In this document: positions 8,991 through 19,588 of the stretch, piece after piece
How the letters are laid out: each line of letters opens with the position of its first letter
How positions within the stretch are numbered: position 1 is the stretch's first letter
Assembly (NCBI GenBank): GCA_036346355.1
Contig: CM070588.1
Coordinates: 13,005,914 to 13,069,913 of the forward strand
Reading direction: 5' to 3'
Source of the DNA: Rhipidocladum racemiflorum
Lineage: Eukaryota > Streptophyta > Magnoliopsida > Poales > Poaceae
DNA: 64,000 nucleotides
Notes under the pieces: model-generated
Told to the model about the DNA's origin: nothing
Databases searched by the model: none
Seen by the model: the letters and a program-made list of their open reading frames with translations, nothing else
Made by a program: the position numbers and the translations under genes

Positions 8991-9710
8991 ATGGAGGAAG
9001 AGTTCAACTACGTTGATCTGGGAGTTGGTCACGCCGCGGAACTTTGGCATATGCTACAGACTCTCGGAGATTTTGAGAAGCCCCAATACCAAGTGGAAGT
9101 GATCAGACAAGCGGGATTGATCAAGGCTTGTGACGTGAGGATTGAGGTACTTGCTAGGAAAAAGGGCCCAGGCAATCGCCCGATACACTGCACTGCCAGG
9201 AGATCTACAATGCAGATGGGTATCCAAGAAGTATCACGACGAGCAATGCGGCACATTACCCGTATCTACGCCAGAGAATTGGAGAGTACGGTGTTCCGTT
9301 ACCATCCGCGCAGCAATAACCTTCTTGACCCGAAGGAGATTCAGGATGAGGATGCCACGGTTACACAGTTGGCACGATTTGTCGTCGCCCAGGAGGACGT
9401 ACTAGATAATACAGGCAAGGAGCTACAGAAGGCCCGCAAGGAGATCACGACAGAGAAGAACAGATGGCGGGAAGCTCAAGAGTATGTGGCACACCTTCTG
9501 CGAAGGATTGACGAGTTGGAGATGACTTTGTACGGACCAGACCCAGAGCCAGTACTCGAGCTACACGAGCCAGATCCAGAGGAGTCAGATCTCGATGAGG
9601 ACACTGCTTCTTCGACTACCATAGAGGACACAGTTGCTGGACATGGCGATCGTTTCGCGCCTATGCCGCAGCATCCGCACCCAGGCCGTGGAGGTTTTCT
9701 CGATGAGTGA
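8991..9710 (+). CDS. ORF0 of element A, protein of unknown function upstream of gag (239 aa)
   Basis: This is the longest intact frame of element A. The N-terminal half (about residues 10-120) is globular, with AAELWHMLQTLGDFE and a basic RRSTMQMGIQEVSRRAMR segment. Residues about 120-180 (ATVTQLARFVVAQEDVL, then KELQKARKEI..EKNRWREAQ) are coiled-coil-like. Residues about 180-215 are acidic and proline-containing, and the tail ends HPHPGRGGFLDE. A diverged homologue is at 36930-37683 in E. RIRE3/RIRE8-type rice elements are known to carry an extra ORF before gag, and I infer this is its counterpart. No catalytic motif is visible. The ATG directly follows GTGACAG, an acceptor-like sequence, and AATAAA signals follow at 9755 and 9883, so a separate spliced mRNA is possible. 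Only ORF0 survived intact in A. Confidence 0.75.
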   Translation: MEEEFNYVDLGVGHAAELWHMLQTLGDFEKPQYQVEVIRQAGLIKACDVRIEVLARKKGPGNRPIHCTARRSTMQMGIQEVSRRAMRHITRIYARELESTVFRYHPRSNNLLDPKEIQDEDATVTQLARFVVAQEDVLDNTGKELQKARKEITTEKNRWREAQEYVAHLLRRIDELEMTLYGPDPEPVLELHEPDPEESDLDEDTASSTTIEDTVAGHGDRFAPMPQHPHPGRGGFLDE

Positions 9711-9986
9711 GCATAGGTTCTATAGTGAGACTCCCTCGCCGAGTCGCGTCATAGAATAAAGAGTCACCCTTTAGGCGTTAGACTCCAGAGTTAGTTCGAT
9801 TTGGATTTGCTTTGTTTGCTGAGTGTGCAGTATGTGTTGCAAGGCCCTTAGGCATTGTAAGCAGCCATACCAAGTTACTAATAATAAAGTTGGACCTTAA
9901 GGCTACACCTTTCGCCCCGCATAAGTTCCATACTACTTGTCTATTCTTGTTTCCTTCTCATCTCTAAACCTAGAGCAAATCGACAG

Positions 9987-10975
9987 ATGGTGAACACCAA
10001 GAAACTTTGGAAGCAATGGAAGTGGTTCTCGCCAGTAAAACCCCAATGATGGAGCACCAGCACCACCACCGGATGTGCAGAATTTGAGCTTTTCTCGCTG
10101 CCCGCACTCGCTTGATGCATGCTATGATGCAACAAATGCAGCACGTCCTTTGCTCAGGCCACTTTGCTAATCAAGTTAATCGTGACCACGCCGTAATACA
10201 AGACTGCCGAGTTCATGAGGACCCACCCACCCACTTTCTTCCGGGAATGCCAATCCATTGGAGGCCGATGATTGGTTAAGATCAATCGAGAGGAAGCTAC
10301 ACATAGCTCAATGCATAGGAAATGAGAAGGTACTCTACGCTTCTCATCGGTTGGAAGGAACATTGAATGGTGGGAGAATTTCTGTGCCACGCAAGAGAAC
10401 CCTCAAGATATCACTTGGGAAGAGTTCACACCGCATTCCGACAAGATCACGTGCCTGAAGGAATCATGGACCTTAAGAAGGAGGAGTTCAGAGCATTAAA
10501 GCAAGGTAATCAGCCGGTGGCCGACTACCCGAACAAGTTCACACAGCTAGCACGCTACGCACTGAGGATGTAGCGACAGATAAATCCAGATACTCGTTTT
10601 ATGAAGGGACTTAACTCAGATTGCAAGTAGGGTTGATCACCCACACCTTTCCAGATTTCCAAGAGTTGGTGAATAAAGCGCTTATTCTTGAGGACAAGCG
10701 CAAGGAACTGGATGAGAACAGAAGCGCAGGATGCAACAAAGAAGGATCACGCCAGTGGAACGCAATGGCGCTGAGAGTTGCACCAAATCAATTCTTGATT
10801 CCAACCACGTAATGCAACAAGGACACCATCCCCAAAGACCAAGACCTGTCAATCGAAACTACTGCACCCCAGCCCCGCTTAGAAACGCTTACTCGAGGCA
10901 ACAAGAAGGAACAGTGAGACGCTGCTACAATCGCAACGAGCCGTGACACTTTGCCAACAGCTTGTCCAAAGAAGA
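9987..10975 (+). pseudogene. gag remnant of element A (capsid and damaged zinc knuckle)
   Basis: The start ATGGTGAACACC directly follows CGACAG, as in E. Capsid pieces are recognisable: EADDWLRSIERKLHIAQC (10258 on), GIMDLKKEEFRALKQGNQP (from about 10459), then VGLITHTFPDFQELVNKALI and a KRKELDE segment. These lie in different frames because of small insertions and deletions. The nucleocapsid knuckle near 10920 reads CYNRNEP-stop-HFAN where E has CYNCNEPGHFANNC, so two metal ligands and the reading frame are lost. The protein would have formed the virus-like particle, and this copy cannot make it. Confidence 0.8.
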
Positions 10976-11089
10976 CAGCAGGAGTGACCCGATTCGCTTC
11001 AATCTAGGAACCACCCCAGCTAGGACGCCGGACCAGGAGCCATACCCTGCATCGTGGTGGGAGGCCGAGTCAACCATGTCACCGCAGAT

Positions 11090-11646
11090 GCACCTTTGCA
11101 GAATGCTACGGACGTCGTCTTTGGGTAAGTTACTTGTTAACTCAAGACTGCAGCAGCTTTGTTTGACTCTGAGCTTCAGATTCGTTTGTTTCGCAAGGCT
11201 TTGCTACTAGAAATGATTTAAGGATTGCAAGACTTAAGTGCATGCTTTTAGTTCAAACCCCTGGTTCCGAACTCCGAACGAAAGTAGGATGTTCCGGGGT
11301 GAGAATACTAATAGATGGAATAGAATTCCTAGCAAACCTTATAATTTTGGAGACCCAGACCCTAGACGTTATATTGGGAATGGATTGGTTATCCAAGCAC
11401 AAGGCCGTATTGGATTGTGGACGAAGGACTATCTCAGTTGAGAGCCCGTGTGGGAAGAAAGTGGAATTCCAAGCCACCGCAGTTAGAGATGGACAGTTGA
11501 TGGTTAACAGTACCAAGGCAATCAGCATAGAGGATGTCCCGGTAGTGAATGAGTACCCAGATGTCTTTCCTGAAGATCTACCTGGTATGCCGCCAGACAG
11601 GGACATAGAGTTTGTGACAGAGCTTGTACTGCACAAAGACCGATAG
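11090..11646 (+). pseudogene. Protease and start of reverse transcriptase, element A
   Basis: Near 11155 the protease active-site region is recognisable only by comparison with E. Its frame is shifted here, giving LCLTLSFRF in place of an LFDxGAS motif. A clean frame at 11242-11646 carries the protease C-terminal half with ILGMDWLSKHKAVLDCG, followed by the linker to RT (VVNEYPDVFPEDLPGMPPDR). It stops at 11644 after a small deletion. Order and sequence are typical of gypsy Pol. Non-functional. Confidence 0.8.
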
Positions 11647-12470
11647 CAAAGAGACCCTATCGGATGTCCACCGAGGAGTTGGTAGAAATGAAGAAACAAG
11701 CTAGAAGAGTTAATGGAGAAAGGATTTATCAGCACCGAGTTCGCCGTGGGGAGCACCGGGCTGTTTGTCAAGAAGAAGGACGGGAGTTTCAGGATGTGCA
11801 TTGACTACCGTGCACTCAACGAAGTCACCGTGAAGAATAAGTATCCGCTACCCAGGATTGATGATTTGTTTGATCGATTAAGAGGAGCCGAGTATTCTCC
11901 AAGATTGATCTGAGATCGGATACCATCGCTGAAGATCCGATCGAGAAGATATTCAAGACTGCATTCTCGTCAAGATATGGACATTACGAGTTTACGCTAT
12001 GTCCTTTGGATCGATTTAATGCGCCAAATTATTTCATGAATATGATGAATAAGGTGTTCATGGAATATTTGGACAAGTTTGTCGTCGTGTTCATAGACGA
12101 TATCCTAATCTACTCCAAGACAGAGGATGAACATGCCGAACACTTAAGGCGAGTTTTGGAAAAGCCGAGGAACAGTAACTTTTCGCCAAGTTCGCAAGTG
12201 TGATTTTTGGAAGGACAAGGTGGAGTTTCTTGGACATGTAATGACCGCAGAAGGAGTCACCGTAGATCCAAGCAAAGTAGAAGTCGTGTTACATTGGGAG
12301 CACCAAGATCGTGACCCAGTTCGAGTTTCCTTGGAATGGCAGGATACTACCGCCGTTTCATCGAAGGCTTCTCGACAATTGCGAAACCTCTTACGCAATT
12401 GCTGAAGAAGGAAAAGAAGTTTGCATGGGCGCTTGAGAATGTGAGAAAGGATTTCAGGAGTGAAGAAGCG
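11647..12470 (+). pseudogene. Reverse transcriptase remnant, element A
   Basis: RT blocks are in order but in shifting frames: FVKKKDGSFRMCIDYRALNE and VKNKYPLPRIDDLFD at 11713-11900, the damaged fingers/palm link near 11900-12000, and the active-site block YLDKFVVVFIDDILIYSK at 12066-12121 with the catalytic Asp pair kept. The thumb start follows (AGYYRRFIEGFSTIAKPL at 12337). Compared with E, single-base changes such as TTCAGCAAG to TTCGCAAG break the frame at least three times. Confidence 0.85.
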
Positions 12471-12890
12471 ATTGACATCAAGACCGGTGTTAGTTCTACC
12501 GGATGTTGCTCAAAGCTTCGATATTTATTGTGACGATCGCGCCAAGGACTTGGATGTGTCTTGATGCAGAATGGAAAGGTAAATCGCTTATGCATCAAGG
12601 CGATTGAGGCCGCATGAGGAAAATTATCCGACACATGACTTAGAGTTAGGCTGCCGTAGTGCATGCTTTGAAGATATGGCGTCACTATCTCGATTGGAAA
12701 CAGATGTGAAGTATATACGGATCATAAGAGCCTTAAGTACATATTCACCCAATCGGATCTGAATATGAGGAAGAGGAGATGGTTGGAGTTGATCAAGGAC
12801 TATAATGTTGGAATCCATTACCATCCCTGAAGGCCAACGTAGTAGCCGATGCTCTGAGTCGGAAAAGCCATACCGTGAGTACGTTGCTAG
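12471..12890 (+). pseudogene. RNase H remnant, element A
   Basis: Aligned by eye to E, the segment keeps pieces of the RNase H domain, for example KYIFTQSDLNMRKRRWLELI around 12740-12800 and VVADALSRKSHTV around 12840-12870. The frame is broken near 12480, 12535, 12590 and 12700. The region matching CDASRQGLGCVLMQ reads CDDRAKDLDVS after a lost base. It would have degraded the RNA strand during reverse transcription. Confidence 0.75.
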
Positions 12891-13740
12891 CCACAAGCCG
12901 TGATGAGTTATGTGAGGATTTTCGGAAAATGAAGATTGAGGTTGTACCTAGCGGATTCTTGGCCGCATTGGAAGTAAAGCCTACTTTAGAGGACCAGATC
13001 CGAGAAGGACGAAGGATGATGACAAGATCCGCAGGATTAAGTCCATCAAGGAGGAAGGCAAGGCGAGAGGACTTCAAGTTGGATGAGCAAGGCACGTTAT
13101 GGATGAAGGATCGGATTTGTGTGCCTAACAAGAAGGAGTTAAAGCAAGCGATTCGAAGAAGCCCATGACTCCAAGTATTCAATTCATCCTGAAGCGCCAA
13201 GATGTATCGAGGATCTCAAGGAGAGATTCTCGTGGCCGAGTATGAAACGTGAAGTTGCCGAGCATGTTGCATTGTGCGACGTATGCCGAGAGTCAAGGCA
13301 ATGCATCGAGACCAGCAGGATTGCTACAACCGCTGAAAATACCTGAGTGGAAGTGGGAGGAAATCGGAATGGATTTCATTACCGGTTTGCCAAGACTCAA
13401 GGAGGTTATGACTCCATATGGGTTATAATGGATCGCTTGACTAAAGTAGCCCATTTTATCCCCGTGAAGACCGCTTACTCGGGAGATAAATTAGCAGAAT
13501 TATACATGATCAGATTGTCTGCTTGCACGGAGTGCCAAAGAGGATTGTATCGGACGAAGGTACCCAATTTACCTCAAGGTTCTGGAATAAGTTGCATGAA
13601 GCCATGGGAACCCGTTTGAACTTCAAGATGACTTATCATCCACAGACGGATGGACAGACCGAAGAGTCAACCAGATTCGGAGGATATGTTGAGAGCTTGT
13701 GCATTGGCTTATGCTACCTCTTGGGATAAAAGTTTGCCGT
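12875..13740 (+). pseudogene. Integrase N-terminal and catalytic core remnant, element A
   Basis: A 97-codon open frame (12875-13168) covers the RNase H-integrase linker and the start of the zinc-binding region. HHCC residues follow in fragments (HVALCDVC near 13262-13286). Core segments YDSIWVIMDRLTKVAHFIPV (13410-13470) and the DxGTQF block (13547-13570) are in different frames, and HPQTDGQTE lies at 13640-13665. The three acidic catalytic positions can be located but no single frame spans them. Confidence 0.8.
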
Positions 13741-13902
13741 ATGCCGAGTTCGATTACAACAATAGTTATCAGGCTAGTTTACTGAGATGTCACCTTTTGA
13801 GGCATCAGATGGTCGACTCGTCGGATGCCATTGAATTGGAATGAGACCGTGGCGCCGTGTCTTCGGACCTGATATTCTTCAAGAGGTCAAGAAGCGGTCG
13901 CC

Positions 13903-14412
13903 ATGATTAGGGAAAGGTTGAAGATCGCCCAATCTCGGCAGAAGAGTTATGCTGACAATCGTCGCCGAGATTTGAGTTTTCAACCAGAGGACTTTGTATA
14001 CCTCAGAGTTACGCCTCTCAGGGGAGTTAAGAGGTTCCATGCCAAAGGGAAACTCGCACCCCGTTATGTTGGACCATTCAAGATTTTGAGCCGCAGAGGC
14101 GAAGTTGCTTATCAGCTGGAGTTGCCGCAGTCGTTAGCAGGAGTGCATGACGTATTCCATGTGTCCCAGTTGAAGAAGTGTCTCCGAGTTCCTGAGGAAC
14201 AGACACCGCTAGAGTCAATTGAGTTGCAGGAGGATTTGACTTATAAGGAGTATCCCGTAAGGATTCTAGACACAATGGATCGAGAAACTAGAAACAAGTC
14301 AACCCGTTTCTGTAGAGTTCAGTGGAGCTACCATGAAGAAAGCGAAGCGACTTGGGATCGCGAAGAGGATTTGAAGAAAGAGTTTCCAAACCTATTCTGT
14401 AGTGAGCCCTGA
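13903..14412 (+). pseudogene. Integrase C-terminus with chromodomain, element A (169 codons open)
   Basis: An open frame covering the integrase C-terminal part: KSYADNRRRDLSFQPEDFVY, KGKLAPRYVGPFKILSR and HDVFHVSQLKKCLRV. It is followed by a chromodomain of about 50 residues (TRFCRVQWSYHEESEATW, DREEDLKKEFPNLF). The chromodomain marks the chromovirus class and is known to direct insertion to particular chromatin. Here the element sits within other retrotransposons. The polypurine tract follows 22 bases after the stop. Confidence 0.88.
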
Positions 14413-14434
14413 ATCTCGGGGACGAGATTCTATT

Positions 14435-14446
14435 AAGGGGGGGAGG
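14435..14446 (+). other. Polypurine tract of A
   Basis: AAGGGGGGGAGG, two bases before the TGTAACACC start of the 3' LTR. It is the plus-strand DNA primer site. Confidence 0.88.
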
Positions 14447-16358
14447 TTTGTAACACCCCAAAATTTTGCTTTTCTTAAATTCATGTGTGATTTGGCACTT
14501 TGGTGAATTTTTGGAATTTTCTGGAATTTATTTGGATTTATTTGGAATTTATTTGAATTTATTCCATTTGGAAATAATTAGAGAATTTAATTTTGCAAAT
14601 AAAATTTTGTTGGAAATATTTTATTTGAGTCCAAAATGATCCAAAATATTTTCCAGAATTTTTCTGGAATTTTTCTAAGTCATTTGCTATTTTTAATGAA
14701 TTAAATGAATTACTGGGAATTATTTTAAATATTAAATCGCTGGAAATTCAACTCGGGTCAAGTACTGTTCATCCGACCGAGTCGGAACCCGAGTCGGACT
14801 CGAGTCCGACCCGAGCCAGTTGACTCGATCAAACCAGCTCAAAACCCTAATCAATCCCAACCGTTGGATCAAGATCCAACGGCTGAGATCCGCCCGTACC
14901 GGTTCGAGCCGTATCCGGCCCGGATCCGATCGCGCCGTGCGATCGTGGCCGTTGATCGTGCCACGTGGGCCAGGCGTCGTCGTCTCCGCCGAGACCGAGC
15001 CGGACTCCGCCGCCGCGCCCGCCGCCGTGTAGAGTTAGGTTTCCGTCTCGGGCACGAACGCCGAGGCTATTTAAAGCCCTGGTCACGCCCCGAGGTTGCC
15101 CACATCCGTGCGCACCCGTTCCCCCGAGCCATCTCGCCTGAGCCGCCGCCGTTTGCCCGTGCGAGCTCGCCGTAGTTGAGCGCCACTCCGCCGCGGGTTT
15201 TGCTCGATTCCGCCGCCGTCCGTCGTCTTCCGCCGAGAAGGAGCCCAGATCCGGAATCCCCGTGACGAGACGCACCCGAAGGGAGGACTCATCTCGCCGG
15301 AGCAACCCCGAAACGCCATCGGGCTCGTCGTCGTTCTCGTCTCCGGTGGTCTTGCTCCGCCGCGTCGCCATCGACCTCGCGAGCTCTGTGGACCGTCCGA
15401 TCTTGATCGTGCGGTTGAGGTGAGTTCACGTGTTCCAAACCCGATTAGATCTGGACCGTTGGATCAAGATCCAACGGTTCACAATCGCCACGTGCCGTGA
15501 TAGTGATTCTTATAGGATTAGATCTGGACCGTCCGATCTAGATCGAACGGCCCACGATCATCGAGTAGATTCAACACGTTAACCCTGGATCTAATCGCGG
15601 CCGTTGAATTTCAAATCAACGGGCGAGATTGCGCCACGTGTCGGGAAGTTGGACCGACGCGGTCGGGCCGCTGGCCCACGCGTGCGTGTGGCAGGACGCC
15701 GACACGCGGCCCGCGTGTCGAGGGCCCGCATGTCGCTGGTCGACCCAGCCAGCGCCGACGTCACCCATGACGTCATCGGTGGGTCCCACTGCCGACACCG
15801 TGGTGAGCCTCGCTGACGTCAGCGATGACGTCACCCGAGTGGGCCCACATGTCAGTCTCACGTAGAATCGTGGACCGAGTCCACGGTAGACCCGAGCCGA
15901 GCGTGGACTACGTCCATGGACCGGCTGACGTCAGCCAACCAATCAGAGGCTGCCACGTGTCCATGCTGACGCAATAATTAATTTCCGAAAAAGAAAATGA
16001 TTTATTAATTCGAAATAGTGATTTCAGATTTTGTTTCAAACTTCAAACGCTTATAACTTTTGCGTTTCAACTCCGATTTGAGTGATTCAAATTTCTAAAT
16101 TTGTATAAAAATGAGATCTACCTAAATATGAATTTTATTTAATTTTTGGACTAAAGTTTTTCTCTGCAAAATTATTTAAATGATTATTTAAACTTTAAAT
16201 AATCATAACTTTTGCGTCTTAACTCCAAATTTGACGATTCCAGTTTCTAAAAATCCAGAAAATTATGTTCTCTCTGGTTAGGGATTTTATTTGGATGTTT
16301 GGACACTTTTTGCCTATTGTTTATTTGTGTATTTGCTATTTGCACGCTTTACGAGTAG

Positions 16359-17685
16359 ACGTTGAAGTGCCGGAAGGATTCGAAGGAGAAGTATTAACTC
16401 AGGATCCAACTCAAGACCAAGAACAAGTACTTTTTGAAGGCAAGTTGTGCTTTGACCATGTTGATCCTATTTCGAAATCTATTTTGATTTAAACTATTGC
16501 ATGCTAGTTCAATTAGAAAAATACTTGGTTTAAACATGGGGGTTAGATAAATACCAATTTGCTGTATGACACCTTGATTACTTAAGTATGTGCCATGACC
16601 CTTTGTCACCCTAGTTGTGGATTACTAGTTGGACATTATTAAATCGCCAACATGGGTTTAGACCGTTGTAGTACCTTTGCTTAGACTCGCTACGTGCTCA
16701 TGACATGATTTTGGACAATCAAATGCTAATATTGACTTAATGATATATTGAACCTGTTTTGGAAAAGTATCATGTGATGTTGATGGCACGTGGTGCATGG
16801 TAATCAACTGGGGTTTGATAAACAGATTTTCGGCCAGGGCATGTGGCAAGAGTAATCAGGTGGGCCAGTTGTGGCATTGGGAGTGTTGATTTGGTTCTTC
16901 GGGTAGTCTTGCCCTGGTCACCCTAAGGACTTAACCTTGCAAGCCTTTGAACTGGGTCTAACGTGCAACCACATGTCTCAGAATGGGACGGACCTAGTTG
17001 ACTAAGTTGCTAATAACGCACTGTGGGACCTCAGGAGGTCAACTACACCCTTTGTGTAAGTTGTGCGGGGAGCGTCTGGCTGAGGCCAGGTACCCATCTA
17101 ACGGTTGATTGGCCTAAACTTCGCCTTAGCGAAGGGAAGGGTTAGTGCGCAATAACCGGGGAGGACCACTTGTATTGTTAGAGGTTTCCGAAAGACTTTG
17201 TTACGGGAACTCGCCTTTGTGGTGTTTGACTGTATCTTGTGGGTAAAGTGCATAACCTCTGCAGAGTTTAGAATCTATTCGAATAGCCGTGTCCGCGGTA
17301 TTGGACATCGCTCGGGAATTACAGTCAAGGGTTAGACTTTCTGAAAATAACTTGGATTTGAAAGGTTGGTTTGGTTTAGTAATGAAGATGATAGAAATGT
17401 GGTTTAGGATGGGGAAAATGTTTATTAAATTTTCCTGAAAAGTTATTTATGCTTTACTTATTTCTACTGCTTTCGAATCTACTTATATTACTTTTCAAAT
17501 GTCAAGTTCGCAAATATACCTTGAGCTATTCCTTTGTACCAAGCCATGCATATAGTATATTAGCCTGCATTCTGTGCATGACTTGCTGAGTACCAAGTAC
17601 TCACCCTTGCCTCAATACAACACCAGTTGAAGAGGAGACTACACCAGCTTTGGAGGAGGAACTCCAAGAGGATCCGTCTACTTAG
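16359..17685 (+). other. Split small ORF inside 3' LTR of A
   Basis: Same exon pair as in the 5' LTR: 16359-16439 (81 bases, GAAG|GCAAGT donor) and 17627-17685 (after ACACCAG, ending TAG). This copy was templated from the same RNA, so it gives no independent evidence of selection. The copies in E do. Confidence 0.5.
17239..17307 (+). ncRNA. Conserved structured block, 3' LTR of A
   Basis: As at 8029-8097, with the loop-proximal change TGTCC-GCGGTATT-GGACA. The outer stem pairs are kept. Confidence 0.6.
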
Positions 17686-19113
17686 GGAAGCGAGCCCAGT
17701 CAGTTGCCTGTGGTATACTGGATGGCGCCACGATGTTACCTTATTTGATTTTCCGCTGCTATTATTTCTCTTTTTAATAAGTATCGTCCTGCGAGGCGTA
17801 CATTTGTGACTTGACCATAAGGTTGAGTAACCAGTTTGGTTATTTAAATAAAGTACTTTGATAGTATCGATTGGTATGATTGTGATATTTACCGATGTTA
17901 AGACTGTGTGCACTAGCGCGTTCCTGGACTAGTGCTGAATACACAGAGGGTCCGGATTTGCACATTCGGGGTCCCGACAATCGTGCTATTGGTTTGTTTG
18001 TTCTCCGCATAGACGTAGACGTGTCGAACACCGCAGACGACCCCTGACTACGTTCTAAAGACCGATCTCGTCGAAGAGCAAACAGGCAAGCCTCCTTTGA
18101 TCATCTTGAACCCATAATTGCAAATTCTATTTTGAATTGTGAAAACTATTATGCATGCTTGTATGTTAGACCCGAACTGGTGGATTTCCTTAATCTTAAT
18201 TGATCTGTGAACCTTGTTGAACCTTATGCTAAATACCTAGACATGAAAATAAATGTTAGATGGGTAATAATGAGAAGTATCTACATATGCTTACTCATGC
18301 TATAGAATGTACTGTATGATGTTACGACTCGATCAATTACAATTCTTCTTGGAAGTTGGTCAGTTTGGTTGGATTGGGTCCATGGTTCGGAGTTGGGTAT
18401 TGGTTTGGGAAATGGTTGGATTGGTGTTGTTGGAAAATGGAAAAGGACTATTTATACACGGGCGAGATGTTTGGTGATTGGTGGTTTGGAATTTGGTTTG
18501 GTTTGGTCTGGTTGGTTTGTATCGGTTGGATGGAATGGTATTTGGATCGGATCTCAAGCCAGGAGGCTTGTCTCGGAATGGTTTTGGTTTTGGTTTGGTT
18601 CCTTCTATGGGGAGGTTATGGGCTAGTGGGGGCCCGTAGGGACAACTAGTGCCAAACTCTATGACCATAGCGAGTGGTATGGAAGATCTCGCCTGAGTCA
18701 CCCTAAGGACTGAACTTGATGTTATTATTGGGTCAAACAGTGCAACTACATGTGCTAGTTATGGGACAGCCTTGACTTAGTAAACTAGAAAGGGTTTGGA
18801 TCTTGCATCATTAGGAGGTGGGAGAGTATTTACACACCTGACGTGTCGGTGTGTTCTAGGGACTTCCTCTCGAGGCATCGAGGGGGAGTTTGCCCAATAC
18901 AACGGTAATGCCTTCTATGTTAAGGTTATGGGCTAGTGGGAGCACGTAGGGACCACTAGTGGACATCCTCTATGGACCGTAGCAAGGGATGCACATTACC
19001 GGGATGGTGCAACGTTTAAATCCTAACCTATCGAAAGGTCTCATCATAGTCTAGTAAAATGGGTACGTTGAGTATCACGTGGCATGGTTGACATGATTCT
19101 TAGAACGTGTCAT

Positions 19114-19183
19114 GTGGGTAAAGTGTACAATCTCTACAGAGATAAATAAACCAATCGATTAGTTGTGCTCACGGTCATGAGCA
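19114..19183 (+). ncRNA. Conserved structured block in LTR B
   Basis: GTGGGTAAAGTG, CTCTACAGAG, AATCGATT (19153-19160), then hairpin TGCTCA-CGGTCA-TGAGCA (19166-19183). Compared with A, two stem positions and the palindrome core are changed on both sides, so pairing is preserved. Confidence 0.65.
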
Positions 19184-19570
19184 GCTTGGGAAGTACTATC
19201 AAGTATAGTTTTTGGATTCGGTTTTGGTTTTGGAAAGCTGTTGGCTTTTAGTTGGTTTGGATGGGAATGAGTTTGGTTTGTTGGAAAAAGGTTGGCTTGG
19301 TAAATGGTTATGGTTTTGGGGAAATGGACAGGTTTGGTTAAGGGTTGAAATCGGAATGATTGGATTTCGGTTATGGTTTAGATAGTGCTTATTATTGTTG
19401 TTACTTTAAAAATGTCTTTTGGAAACCTCTTGGTAAGTTGCACATATTTGAATCTATTATCATATTGCAAATAAATCCTGCTTTGTGCTCAAATAGACTT
19501 AGCGTAGAAACTTGTTTCCTTTGTTACAACATGCATTTATATATAAACGTTCCATACACTAAAGTCTTGC

Positions 19571-19588
19571 AAGTACATACATGTACTC
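19571..19588 (+). promoter_or_regulatory. AGTAC...GTACT palindrome in LTR B
   Basis: AAGTACATACATGTACTC, 28 bases before the GGTCAG acceptor of exon 2. Confidence 0.55.

Larger units (their letters stand above)
5257..17979 (+). mobile_element. Element A: complete Tekay-type chromovirus, 12.7 kb, TSD ATCGT
   Basis: Two LTRs starting TGTAACACCCC and ending GTCCCGACA (5257-8770 and 14449-17979) enclose a primer site, ORF0, a gag remnant, a pol remnant (PR-RT-RH-IN-chromodomain) and a polypurine tract. ATCGT is duplicated at 5252-5256 and 17980-17984, and the element sits inside the B LTR. Long tracts of the two LTRs are identical, which suggests a fairly recent insertion. The internal coding region nevertheless carries many small indels, so this copy is not autonomous as written. 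Element E is a related copy on the other strand. Confidence 0.95.
14449..17979 (+). repeat. 3' LTR of element A (3531 bp)
   Basis: Pairs with 5257-8770. Carries TATTTAAAG at 15068-15076, donor-like GAG|GTGAGT at 15419/15420, ACGT-box cluster 15750-15965, exon 1 16359-16439, structured block 17239-17307, palindrome 17588-17602, exon 2 17627-17685 and AATAAA 17847-17852. Differences from the 5' LTR are clustered small indels, as near 14765-14820 and 17060-17210. Confidence 0.95.

Noticed and set aside
11253..11801. 182-codon minus-strand frame opposite the protease/RT of A
   Set aside because: Overlaps recognised Pol sequence on the plus strand. A similar frame at 35000-35371 opposite E comes from the same codon pattern.
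14847..15371. 174-codon minus-strand frame in LTR A, repeated at 5882-6163
   Set aside because: The two copies are the paired LTRs of one element, so similarity is not evidence of selection. The region is GC-rich, where long chance frames are common, and the frame is antisense to the proposed leader exon. The corresponding antisense frames in E do not read as the same protein.
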